From: Deltaproteobacteria bacterium
GTDB lineage: Bacteria; Myxococcota_A; UBA9160; SMWR01
Direction of reading: 5' to 3'
NCBI GenBank assembly: GCA_019310965.1
Contig: JAFDDG010000019.1
Coordinates: 1-53,095, forward strand
Length of the DNA stretch: 53,095 nucleotides
Of the stretch, positions 15,051 through 22,873 are shown in pieces (the first letter of the stretch is position 1; each line of letters opens with the position of its first letter). Under the pieces are notes generated by a model. The model did no database searches. It saw nothing but the letters and a program-made list of their open reading frames with translations, and was not told the origin of the DNA. Made by a program: the position numbers and the translations under genes.

Positions 15051-16435
15051 GCGTCGCGGTGGCGGTGCACGGCTTCGCGGCCCTGGCTGCCAGCGCGGCC
15101 GGGCTCGCGACCGGTGTCGTCACGGCCTTCGTGGCCGCGCCGCTGGTCTGCCTGCTGGCCCTGCAGACGTTCGTGCTCGCGCGCTCCCCGGATGCCGCGC
15201 TGCCGCGGCGCAGCGTCGGCCTGGCGCTGGCGCTGTGTGGCTTCGGCTGCGCCCTGCTGCTGCTCGGGCGAATCGGCTCTGCGTGCGCGGTGGTCGGGGC
15301 CGGGCTCGCGGTGGCACTGACCGCGACGCGGCTCTCGATCGGTCTGGGTGTGCCGGCTGCGCCGGGGCTGCCGCAGGGCTTCGATCTGCGTCTGCACGCG
15401 GGGATCGCCACCGACGAAGCGCTGCGCCTGCTGCTCGAATCGCGCACGCTGCTGCGGGCGCCCGTCGTCTACGCCGACATCGCGGCGGAGGCACGCATTG
15501 CGGCCGATCGCAACGCCGCGGAGGGCTGGCAGGCGCGCCCCGAGCGGGCCCATGCCATTCCGCCGCCTCTCGAGAAGTTTCGCTGCGAGGATCGCCATCT
15601 ACTCGGCGTCGGTGATGTCGAGCTGCTGCGTTTTGCCAGTGAATTCGAGCCGCTGGATCCGGAGGTTCGCGATGCCTACCTCGCCGTGGCGGCGAATCGC
15701 ACGGCCCAGGCGGTGCTGTTGCGGCACTCCGGAGCGCCGCGGCCCACGCTCATCTACTGCCATGGCTATGGGCTCGGGCAGCCCTGGCTCGCGGCGCGCA
15801 TGGCCGGGGCCCGGCGCCTGCACGCCGAACTCGGCCTCGACGTCGCGCTGTTCACGCTGCCGCTCCACGCCGCCCGGGCCTCCGGCGTGCGCTCCGGAGC
15901 CGGCGTGTTGGATGGACACCCGCTCTGGACCAACGCGGCGCTGGACCAGGCGGTCTGGGACCTGCGACGCCTGACCGGCTACCTGCGCGGTGCCGGCTCT
16001 CCCTGTGTGGGGGTGTTCGGCAGCTCCCTCGGCGGCACCGTCGCGGCGGTATTTGCCTCTGTCGACGAACGACTCGCCAGCGTGATCGCGATGAATGCCC
16101 CCGCCCGCCTCGATGCGCTCTTCTGGCGGCAGCTGTTGCCCGGTGAGTCAGCAGCGGCGCGCGCCGCGGGTCTGAGCACGCATCTGCTGGCTCAGGCGTG
16201 GTCGCGGCACGCGCCGCTGCGCATGCGCCCGCGCGTCGCCCACGAACGGCGTCTCGTGATCGGCGGCCTGGCGGATCGGGTGGTGGAGCCCGAGCAGACC
16301 CGCGAGCTCTGGGAGCACTGGGGCCGGCCCGCCATGCACAGCTATCCCGGCACGCACACCGTGTGGCTGGGGCGCGAGGCGCTGCGTGCGCGCATCGACG
16401 CGCACCTGCGGACGACGCTGGTCGATCTCGCCTGA
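15047..16435 (+). CDS. Membrane-anchored alpha/beta hydrolase
   Basis: A 462-residue protein. Residues 1-110 hold about three hydrophobic segments, residues 110-225 a helical linker and 230-460 an alpha/beta hydrolase fold: strand and oxyanion LIYCHGYGLGQPW near 235-247, nucleophile elbow GSSLGG with Ser327, acid Asp in GGLADRVVEP and His in YPGTHTVWLG. The triad looks complete. The substrate is unknown; esters or lipids are plausible because of the membrane anchor. ATG 15047 overlaps the phosphatase stop (ATGA), so the two are coupled. It converges on the DUF4404 gene. Confidence 0.78.
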   Translation: MSVAVAVHGFAALAASAAGLATGVVTAFVAAPLVCLLALQTFVLARSPDAALPRRSVGLALALCGFGCALLLLGRIGSACAVVGAGLAVALTATRLSIGLGVPAAPGLPQGFDLRLHAGIATDEALRLLLESRTLLRAPVVYADIAAEARIAADRNAAEGWQARPERAHAIPPPLEKFRCEDRHLLGVGDVELLRFASEFEPLDPEVRDAYLAVAANRTAQAVLLRHSGAPRPTLIYCHGYGLGQPWLAARMAGARRLHAELGLDVALFTLPLHAARASGVRSGAGVLDGHPLWTNAALDQAVWDLRRLTGYLRGAGSPCVGVFGSSLGGTVAAVFASVDERLASVIAMNAPARLDALFWRQLLPGESAAARAAGLSTHLLAQAWSRHAPLRMRPRVAHERRLVIGGLADRVVEPEQTRELWEHWGRPAMHSYPGTHTVWLGREALRARIDAHLRTTLVDLA

Positions 16436-16464
16436 GCGGCGTTGCGTCGCCTCTGGTGTCCTGC

Positions 16465-16488
16465 GTCCGAAGCGCGCTGCATTCGGAC
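16465..16488. terminator. Hairpin between convergent genes
   Basis: GTCCGAA (16465-16471) and TTCGGAC (16482-16488) form a perfect 7-bp stem with a 10-base loop in the 61-bp gap between convergent genes. There is no U tract, so function as a bidirectional terminator is only suggested by position. Confidence 0.35.
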
Positions 16489-16496
16489 TCGGGGTG

Positions 16497-16760
16497 CTAG
16501 ATGCCCAGGTTCGCCAGGGCGTCGGCGAGGCGCCCGATCACGGCCGTCAGCTTCGGGTGCGTTTCTTCGAAGCGCTCGGTGGCGGCGCTCAGGCGGTCCG
16601 CCAGCGGCCCCGTGCTTTCCGGCGCGTCCTCGGCGAGCAGCCGCTCGATGTCGGCGGCCAGCTCCGCCAGCAGCGCTCGGGCCTCCGCGTCGAGGGAGGG
16701 CGCTTCGGACAGCTCCCGGTGCAGGTGTTCCAGCTCGTCGCTCAGTGGTTTTTGCGTCAC
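16497..16760 (-). CDS. DUF4404 family small acidic protein
   Basis: An 87-residue protein from GTG 16760, preceded by AGGAG. It matches the DUF4404 pattern: ELEHLHREL near the start, then LLAELAADIERLL, a variable Pro-containing linker, LADRLSAATERFEETHPKLT and the ending AVIGRLADALANLGI. It is predicted to be entirely helical, cytosolic and probably oligomeric. The function of the family is not known. The start lies two bases after the stop of cstA, so translation is probably coupled to the transporter gene, which ties it to CstA in this genome. Confidence 0.78.
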   Translation of the reverse strand: MTQKPLSDELEHLHRELSEAPSLDAEARALLAELAADIERLLAEDAPESTGPLADRLSAATERFEETHPKLTAVIGRLADALANLGI

Positions 16761-16761
16761 G

Positions 16762-18438
16762 TCAGCTCCTCTGCGCCGGCGCGGCGCCGCCACCCCAAAG
16801 CACGCGGAAGCCCTCGCCCAGGACCCAGACGTCGAGGATCAAGACGATGCTCCCCATGCTTGCCAGCAGCTTCTTGTTCGCGAAATCCGCCCAGTAGCCG
16901 CTCACCTCGCCGAGCATGGCCAGCAGCGTGGCGCTGCTGACAAATAGCATGGGCACCAGCGCATAGGCGAACGGGCGCCCGCTGCGGCGCAGCCAGACCG
17001 AGACGACCAGTAGCGTGATGCCGGCCACCAGCTGGTTCGTCGTGCCGAAGAGCGGCCACAGGATCAGGCCGCCCTGACCGCCGGCCTGGGTGACGGCCAG
17101 CAGCAGCGCAGCGCCGATGCCGACGGCGCCAGCGGCGAAGCGGTTGGTGAGCAGCCGGATGTTCCACGACTCCGCCAGCTCGGCGATCACCAGCCGCTGG
17201 ATGCGCGCGCCGGTGTCCAGGGACGTGGCGGCGAAGGCGATCACCATCACGGCAATGAAGGTCTGGGCCATTTCGACCGGCACGCCGAGGGCGGCCACGA
17301 AATTCGCACCGCCGTCGACGAAGGCCTCGAGCTTCTTGCTGAGGCTGCCGGCCTCGCCCCAGCTCGCGTAGTGGCTGTGCCAGGCGTCGCGGGTGGCGAA
17401 GCCGGCGGTGGTGGCGAGCACCGCCAACAGCCCGAGCGTTCCCTCGCCGAGCATGCCGCCGTAGCCGATCGGCTTGGCATCGGTCATGCAGCCCACCTGC
17501 TTCGAGGTGGTGCCGGAGGAGACCAGGCCGTGGAAGCCAGAGATCGCGCCGCAGGCGATGGTGATGAAGAGAAAGGGCAACATCGGCGGTGCGCCGGGGG
17601 GGCTCGGGTTGAGCATCGGCGCCTGGACCGCCGGGTTCAGGACGACGAGACCCAGGATCAGCAGCGTCAGGCCCGTCACCAGCTGGTGCGAGTTCAGGTA
17701 GTCGCGCGGCTGGAGCAGCAGCCACACCGGCAACACCGAGGCGAAGAAGGAATAGATCAGCAGGATCCAGACCCAGCCTTGCACCGAGACCTTCGTGATC
17801 GCCGGAAACGTTGCCGCGAAGTCGTTGCCGAAGAAGATCGCCAGGATGAGTACGGCGTAGGCGACGAGCGACGGTGCCAGGATGCCGATGCCGCGGCGGT
17901 AGACGAGCCAGCCGAGCGCCACCGCCACCAGGATCTGCACGTTGATCGGGAAGATCGCGCCGGGATTCGCCACAAAGAGAGTGCCGATGATGAAGGCGAA
18001 AACGGCCAGCACCACCCAGATCAGGAAACACACGATCAGCAGGAAGAGCGTGCGCACCCGCGGGCCGATGACGCTGCCGGCGATGTCGCCGATCGACTTG
18101 CCGCGGTGCCGCAGGCTGATGACGAGCGCTGCGAAGTCGTGCACGGCGCCCATGAAGACCGTTCCGAGCCCGACCCAGAGGAGTGCCGGCAGCCAGCCCC
18201 AGATGACCGCGATGGCGGGGCCGACGATCGGAGCGGCGCCGGCGATCGAGGTGTAGTGGTGCCCCCAGAGCACGTGCTTCGCCGTGGGCACGTAGTCGAC
18301 GCCGTCCTCGAACTCGCGAGACGGCACCGGCTCGTCTTCCGCCAGCCGGAAGATCTGCTCGGAGAGGAACTTCGCATAGAACCGATACCCGAGCGCGAAG
18401 ATCGCCAGGGTGACGGCGGCTAACAGCGCGGCACTCAC
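16762..18438 (-). CDS. cstA: Carbon starvation protein CstA (pyruvate/peptide transporter)
   Basis: A 558-residue membrane protein with many helices, starting at GTG 18438. CstA marks are clear: YVPTAKHVLWGHHYTSIAGAAPIVGPAIAVIWGW near 49-82, GAVHDFAALVISLRHRGKSIGDIAG near 97-121, the ISGFHGLVSSGTTSKQV segment and the ATSLDTGARIQR motif near 403-414. In E. coli CstA and its relative BtsT import pyruvate, and CstA has also been linked to peptide uptake. The short form (558 against about 700 in E. coli) is common outside enterobacteria. A small DUF4404 protein follows. A perfect 57-base palindrome lies 58 bases upstream of the start. Confidence 0.93.
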   Translation of the reverse strand: MSAALLAAVTLAIFALGYRFYAKFLSEQIFRLAEDEPVPSREFEDGVDYVPTAKHVLWGHHYTSIAGAAPIVGPAIAVIWGWLPALLWVGLGTVFMGAVHDFAALVISLRHRGKSIGDIAGSVIGPRVRTLFLLIVCFLIWVVLAVFAFIIGTLFVANPGAIFPINVQILVAVALGWLVYRRGIGILAPSLVAYAVLILAIFFGNDFAATFPAITKVSVQGWVWILLIYSFFASVLPVWLLLQPRDYLNSHQLVTGLTLLILGLVVLNPAVQAPMLNPSPPGAPPMLPFLFITIACGAISGFHGLVSSGTTSKQVGCMTDAKPIGYGGMLGEGTLGLLAVLATTAGFATRDAWHSHYASWGEAGSLSKKLEAFVDGGANFVAALGVPVEMAQTFIAVMVIAFAATSLDTGARIQRLVIAELAESWNIRLLTNRFAAGAVGIGAALLLAVTQAGGQGGLILWPLFGTTNQLVAGITLLVVSVWLRRSGRPFAYALVPMLFVSSATLLAMLGEVSGYWADFANKKLLASMGSIVLILDVWVLGEGFRVLWGGGAAPAQRS

Positions 18439-18495
18439 TGCGAGCCGAGCGTAACCGAAATTCTCCCGAGATCCCCAGAGCCGGCAGGCCGGACC

Positions 18496-18552
18496 GGGGA
18501 CGGTGTTGCTTTCTTGCCTTTTTCAAAAAGGCAAGAAAGCAACACCGTCCCC
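18496..18552. repeat. REP-like palindromic repeat, copy 2 (perfect 28-bp stem)
   Basis: Bases 18496-18523 and 18525-18552 are perfect inverted copies around one central base. The arm begins GGGGACGGTGTTGC and shares 21 of its first 22 bases with copy 1 at 4143-4231. It sits between the end of abgT (18564) and the start of cstA (18438), both on the minus strand, so in RNA it forms a very stable hairpin that could terminate or protect the abgT transcript. Confidence 0.85.
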
Positions 18553-18563
18553 GTGAGGGGGGG

Positions 18564-20150
18564 CTAGGGCGTGTAGGCGAGGGGGCCTTCGGGGCCGAGC
18601 GGGAGTCCTGTCTGGATCCACGCGGCGAGGAGCAGCGTCCAGGTGACGGCGAAGGCCAGAGCGTAGGGGAGCATCAGGGCCACCAGCGTGCCGATGCCGG
18701 CGCGGGGGACGTAGCGCTGCATGAAGACCAGCAGGATCACGACGTAGGGGTTCAGAGGGGTGATCACGTTGGTGACGGAGTCGCCCACGCGGTACGCGGC
18801 CTGGGTCAGCTCGGGGCTCACGCCCACCTGCATGAACATGGGCACGAAGACCGGGGCGAAGAAGGCGAACTTCGCCGACATGGAGCCGATGAAGAGGTTC
18901 CCAGCCATCACCACCGCGATGAAGCCCACGATCAGGCCCGCGACCGGCAGCCGTGCCCGCGCCAGCAGGTCGCCGCCGGCCAGTGCCAGCATCTCGCCGA
19001 GATTCGAGTGGGCGAAGCAGGCGATGAACTGCGCAGCGAAGAAGGCCAGCACGATGTAGGGGCCCATGCCGGCCATGGTTTCGCCGAAGACCTTGGCCAC
19101 GTCCTTGTCGTTGCGCAGCTCGCCGGTGACGAAGCCGTAGACGAGCCCCGGCACCAGGAAGCCGAGAAACAGCAGCGGCACGATGACCGACACCCAGCGC
19201 GGGAAGCGACCGCTGCTGCCGTGGAGCGGCGCCCCGGGTATCCAGGTGGCCGCTACGAAGAGCGCCAGCGTGGCACAGGCCGCAAGCGCGGCGAGGCCGA
19301 GGCCGCGACGCTGCGTGGCGTCGAGCTGCTGCGCGGCCAGGTCCGCGGCGGAGACCGGCACTGGCCCGCCATCCTCCGCCGCCTTGCTCGCGAAGCGCGG
19401 CTCCACCCACCACGCGGTCACCGCCCAGCCGACCGCCGTCAGCAGGCCGGTCGAGGCGATCATGAAGTGCAGGTTCGCGGTGGCGGCGACCTCGTAGCTC
19501 GGGTCGATCAGGTGGGCGCTCTCGGTGGAGAGCCCGGCCAGCAGCGGGTCGAGGCTGGTGACGAAGAGATTTGCGCTGAAGCCGGCCGACACTCCCGCAA
19601 AGACCGCAGCGAGGCCCACCAGCGGTGAGCGCCCCACGGCCTTGTAGAGTGCGGCCGCCAGCGGCGGCAGCACCACGTAGCCGGCGTCGAGCCCCATGGA
19701 GGACATCACGCCCACGAAGAAGATCGTGGGCGTCAGGATGCGCGCGGGTACCCCGAGCAGCACCGCCTTCAGCAGCGCCCCGATGAAACCCGTCCTCTCC
19801 GCGAGTCCGATGCCGAGCATGCCCACCAGCACGACGCCGAGCGGCGGGAACGCCATGAAGTTGTCGACCAGCGTGTCGAGCAGCCAGAAGCTGCCGTCTG
19901 CGGTGAGCAGGCTCACGGGCCGCACCGGCACGCGCTCGAGCTCGCCGGTCACCGCGCCCGTCGCCGGGTCGGTGACGGCCACCGCCTTCTCGACGCTCCA
20001 GTCGAGAGCCACCGCCGCCTGCGACAGTGCGATCACGACGAGGGTGCCAAGCAAGAAGAGCGTCGTCGGGTCGGGCAGCGCGTTGCCGACACGCTCGATG
20101 CGATCGAGCCAGCGGCCGCGGCCTGCCGCGGCGTCGTGCGTCTCGCTCAC
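18564..20150 (-). CDS. AbgT family transporter
   Basis: A 528-residue membrane protein from GTG 20150. The N-terminus RIERVGNALPDPTTLFLLGTLVVIALS is the signature start of AbgT proteins, and the later MSSMGLDAGYVVLPPLAAALY, GFSANLFVTSLDPLLAG, AHSNLGEMLA and GDSVTNVITPLNPY segments are the conserved hairpin and substrate regions. AbgT proteins import p-aminobenzoyl-glutamate or export sulfonamides, driven by protons or Na+. No aminobenzoyl-glutamate hydrolase is adjacent, so the substrate is open. The frame continues far upstream, but the GTG overlaps the VanZ stop by 4 bases and matches the family start. Confidence 0.9.
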   Translation of the reverse strand: MSETHDAAAGRGRWLDRIERVGNALPDPTTLFLLGTLVVIALSQAAVALDWSVEKAVAVTDPATGAVTGELERVPVRPVSLLTADGSFWLLDTLVDNFMAFPPLGVVLVGMLGIGLAERTGFIGALLKAVLLGVPARILTPTIFFVGVMSSMGLDAGYVVLPPLAAALYKAVGRSPLVGLAAVFAGVSAGFSANLFVTSLDPLLAGLSTESAHLIDPSYEVAATANLHFMIASTGLLTAVGWAVTAWWVEPRFASKAAEDGGPVPVSAADLAAQQLDATQRRGLGLAALAACATLALFVAATWIPGAPLHGSSGRFPRWVSVIVPLLFLGFLVPGLVYGFVTGELRNDKDVAKVFGETMAGMGPYIVLAFFAAQFIACFAHSNLGEMLALAGGDLLARARLPVAGLIVGFIAVVMAGNLFIGSMSAKFAFFAPVFVPMFMQVGVSPELTQAAYRVGDSVTNVITPLNPYVVILLVFMQRYVPRAGIGTLVALMLPYALAFAVTWTLLLAAWIQTGLPLGPEGPLAYTP

Positions 20151-20620
20151 GCGCCGCTGCTCGCGACGGGGCTTCGCACGCCGAGCCGGCGGTGCACGAG
20201 GATGAGTGCGATCACCGCGAGCGCGCCGCCGGCACAGTCGAGGGCGACGTCGGCCAGCGAGCCGGAACGGGTGGGGATCCAGCTCTGGCGTAGCTCGTCG
20301 AGGCCCGCCACCGCCAAGACGATGCCGAGGGTCAGGAGCGCCACGTGCAGCAGGGGCACGGCCAAGGTGATGCGGAAGGCGCGGAAGCCCAGAATCGCCA
20401 ACACCGCGTACTCGACCGCGTGGGCCATCTTGCGCGTCAGGGCATGGATTTCGCGGATGCGTTCCCATGACATCTCGGGGTCGAGCCAACGCAGCAACGG
20501 CGTGAGGAGGCCCGAGGTCCGGGTGGCCGAGAAGCTGTCGCTGGCGAAGCTCATGATCACCAGCACCCAGAGCGCGACGAAGAGCCACGCCCACAGGATG
20601 TGCCGAGGGATCTGCCTCAT
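20147..20620 (-). CDS. VanZ-like membrane protein
   Basis: A 157-residue protein from ATG 20620 with four or five membrane spans. It has the VanZ layout: a first helix WAWLFVALWVLVIMSFAS, the segment REIHALTRKMAHAVEYAVLAILGFRAF (about 57-83; the KxxHxxEYxxL pattern is the family signature) and the helix with AGLDELRQSWIPTRSGSLADVALD (about 103-126). VanZ domains occur in teicoplanin resistance and in many unrelated membrane proteins; no vancomycin-resistance genes are near, so resistance should not be inferred. It is the first gene of a pair with abgT and diverges from the ATP-grasp gene 151 bases away. Confidence 0.85.
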   Translation of the reverse strand: MRQIPRHILWAWLFVALWVLVIMSFASDSFSATRTSGLLTPLLRWLDPEMSWERIREIHALTRKMAHAVEYAVLAILGFRAFRITLAVPLLHVALLTLGIVLAVAGLDELRQSWIPTRSGSLADVALDCAGGALAVIALILVHRRLGVRSPVASSGA

Positions 20621-20771
20621 CCGTGTTGCTCCCGGGTCGCGCCCACGTTCGTCTCCGAACCCGCCGGCCGCCCCTTTGTTGCGCGGCCGGCGCGGCCGGG
20701 CCGGTTCGCGCCCGAGTGTAGCCATTGCAGCGTCGCGGACGGCGGGGAGCGGAGCGGTATCCTCCGCCGCC

Positions 20772-21779
20772 ATGACACGGCGACGCATCGGCCTCGTCTA
20801 CGACCTGCTGGGCAGCTTTCCGGCGCGGCCCGGCGACCCGCTGGACGTGGACGCCGAGTACGAGCCGGAGGCCACGTTGGCGCTGCTCGAGGCCGCCATC
20901 CGCGCCCTGGGGCACGAGCCCGTGCGGCTCGGTGCGCCGGCGGATCTGCTGGCCCGCATCGGCAAGGGGCAGCTGCCGGCCCTCGACTGCGCGCTCAACA
21001 TCGCCGAGGGCACTCGCGGTCGCGACCGCGAGGCCTGGGCCCCCGTGCTGCTCCAGCTGGCCGGCATCCCCGCGCTGGGCTCTGACGCGCTCACTCTCTC
21101 GGCCACCCTCGACAAGGCCTGGGCCACGCGGCTGGTGGCGGCGGCCGGCGTGCCGGTGCCCTTCCAGGTCGTGATGCGTTCGGCAGCAGCGGCGCAAAGC
21201 GCTGCTGCGTCGGTGCGTTTCCCGCTCTTCGTGAAACCGAGATGGGAGGGCAGTGCCAAGGGCATCCGCGTCTCGTCGAAGGTCGCCGACCCGGCTGCCC
21301 TGGTGCGCGAGGTGGCGCGCATCGTGCGCGATTACGATCAGCCGGCGCTGGTCGAGGCCTTCCTGCCCGGCGCCGAGTACACGGTCACGGTGGTCGGCAA
21401 CGCGCCGCCCCGTGCATTGCCGGTGCTGCAGCGGGCCCTCGACGCCGACACCGGCATCGGCATCCACGCGGTCGAGCGCGGCCTGCGGTCCGAGCGGGTC
21501 GCCGCCGCGGTAACGCCGGGCGAGCTCTCCGCCGAGCTCGAGGCGGAGCTCTCGGAGCTGGCGCTGCGCAGCTTCGAAGCGCTCGAGTGCCTCGACTTCG
21601 CCCGCGCCGACTTCAAGCTCGACGCGACCGGGCGTCCGTTGTTTCTCGAAATGAACCCGCTCCCGACCTTCGCGCCGGACGCATCGTTCGGCATCCTGGC
21701 GGAGCTCGCAGGGCGGCCGGTGCAGGCGCTGGTCGCCGAGGTCCTGGCCGCGGGGCTCGAGCGCCTGGAGCTCGCATGA
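20772..21779 (+). CDS. ATP-grasp ligase of the D-Ala-D-Ala ligase family
   Basis: ATG 20772 gives 335 residues. The N-terminal subdomain has RRIGLVYDLLG and the LNIAEG strand (FNxxHG in Ddl). The ATP-grasp core shows DKAWATRLVAAAGVPVP near 115-131, the phosphate loop FVKPRWEGSAKGI near 153-165, the VEAFLPGAEYTVTVVG strand and the metal site ARADFKLDATGRPLFLEMNPLPTF near 278-301, with Asp, Glu and Asn as expected. The enzyme should join an amino acid or carboxylate to an amine through an acyl phosphate. True Ddl has the EGRE lid Glu-Gly-x-Glu and a conserved Ser-Tyr loop not clear here, and no mur cluster is adjacent, so a substrate other than D-Ala is likely. It overlaps the KamA gene by 4 bases. 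Confidence 0.8.
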   Translation: MTRRRIGLVYDLLGSFPARPGDPLDVDAEYEPEATLALLEAAIRALGHEPVRLGAPADLLARIGKGQLPALDCALNIAEGTRGRDREAWAPVLLQLAGIPALGSDALTLSATLDKAWATRLVAAAGVPVPFQVVMRSAAAAQSAAASVRFPLFVKPRWEGSAKGIRVSSKVADPAALVREVARIVRDYDQPALVEAFLPGAEYTVTVVGNAPPRALPVLQRALDADTGIGIHAVERGLRSERVAAAVTPGELSAELEAELSELALRSFEALECLDFARADFKLDATGRPLFLEMNPLPTFAPDASFGILAELAGRPVQALVAEVLAAGLERLELA

Positions 21780-22873
21780 AGCGCGCCGATCGCAGCGACG
21801 CGAACCGACCCCACTGGCGCGACTGGACGTGGCAGATGCAGCAGCGCATCCGCGACGCGGACGGGCTCGCGCGCTTCGTCACACCCGGTGCGGATGAGAA
21901 GGACGCCATCGAGCTTCTCTCGCAGCGCTTCCGCTTCGTCATCACGCCGTACTACGCCGCGCTGATGGACCCGGACGATCCGAGCTGTCCGGTGCGCCGT
22001 CAGGTGGTGCCTGCCACGGCGGAGCTGCAAGACGCGGCCGGCCTGGCCGATCCGCTGGACGAGGTCCAGCACTCGCCGGTCAAGAACGTGATCCGCGTCT
22101 ACCCGGATCGCATCGCCTTCTGCGTGAACAACGAGTGCGCTCTTACCTGCCGTTTCTGCCTGCGCAAGCGCATGCTGGGCGAGCCCGAGTGGAGCATGAA
22201 GAGACGCGAGCTCGAGACCGCGCTCGACTGGATCCGCCGCACGCCCGCGATCCGCGATGTGCTGCTCACCGGCGGCGATCCACTGGTGTATTCGGACGCG
22301 AAGCTCGAGTGGCTGCTCGCCGAGCTGCGGGCGATACCGCACGTGGAGCTCATCCGGCTCGGCAGCCGGCTGCCGGTGACGCTGCCCTTCCGGGTGACCG
22401 ATGCGCTGTGTGCCATGCTCGAACGCCATCACCCGCTGTGGCTGAACACGCACTTCAACCATCCCAAGGAGCTGACTCCCGAAGCGGCCGAGGCCTGCGA
22501 CAAGCTGACCCGAGCCGGCATCCCGCTGGGCAACCAGAGCGTGCTGCTGCGCGGCATCAACGATTCGCCCGAGGTGATGAAGCAGCTCTGCGAGGGGCTG
22601 GTGCGCCTGCGGGTGCGGCCGTACTACTGCTACCAGGCGCAGCGGCTCGAGGGCACGGCGCACTTCCGGGTGCCGATGGAGCGGGGCATCGAGCTCTTCC
22701 GGCAGCTGCGCGGTCGCACCAGCGGCTTCGCGATTCCGCAGTACGTTCTCGACACCCCCCACGGCAAGGTTCCCCTGTCGCACGCCACCTGGCGCGGGCG
22801 GGAAGGGGACGACGTGGTCGTCGAAACCTGGGACGGCCATCTGTGGCGGGAGCCGAATCCACTTGAGCCCTGA
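21776..22873 (+). CDS. KamA-family radical SAM 2,3-aminomutase
   Basis: A 365-residue radical SAM and PLP enzyme. The [4Fe-4S]-SAM motif CxxxCxxC is CALTCRFC (Cys121, 125, 128), followed by LLTGGDPL near 163-169, the conserved LNTHFNHPKELT near 223-234 and the PLP lysine in LDTPHGK (Lys331). KamA proteins move an amino group from carbon 2 to 3 (lysine, glutamate) or modify EF-P (EpmB). Compared with lysine 2,3-aminomutase from memory, the Asp that binds the substrate epsilon-amine (Asp293 in the clostridial enzyme) aligns with Gln289 here, while the second (Asp330) is kept as Asp326. The C-terminal oligomerisation tail is short. So the substrate may not be lysine. It overlaps the ATP-grasp gene by 4 and murJ by 11 bases. 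Confidence 0.85.
   Translation: MKRADRSDANRPHWRDWTWQMQQRIRDADGLARFVTPGADEKDAIELLSQRFRFVITPYYAALMDPDDPSCPVRRQVVPATAELQDAAGLADPLDEVQHSPVKNVIRVYPDRIAFCVNNECALTCRFCLRKRMLGEPEWSMKRRELETALDWIRRTPAIRDVLLTGGDPLVYSDAKLEWLLAELRAIPHVELIRLGSRLPVTLPFRVTDALCAMLERHHPLWLNTHFNHPKELTPEAAEACDKLTRAGIPLGNQSVLLRGINDSPEVMKQLCEGLVRLRVRPYYCYQAQRLEGTAHFRVPMERGIELFRQLRGRTSGFAIPQYVLDTPHGKVPLSHATWRGREGDDVVVETWDGHLWREPNPLEP

Noticed and set aside
18450..18475. GTAACC box in the region upstream of cstA as a SigF promoter
   Set aside because: No CGTA at 16 bases and it points away from cstA.
20147..20620. Glycopeptide resistance gene
   Set aside because: Only a VanZ-like membrane domain; no vanHAX genes nearby.
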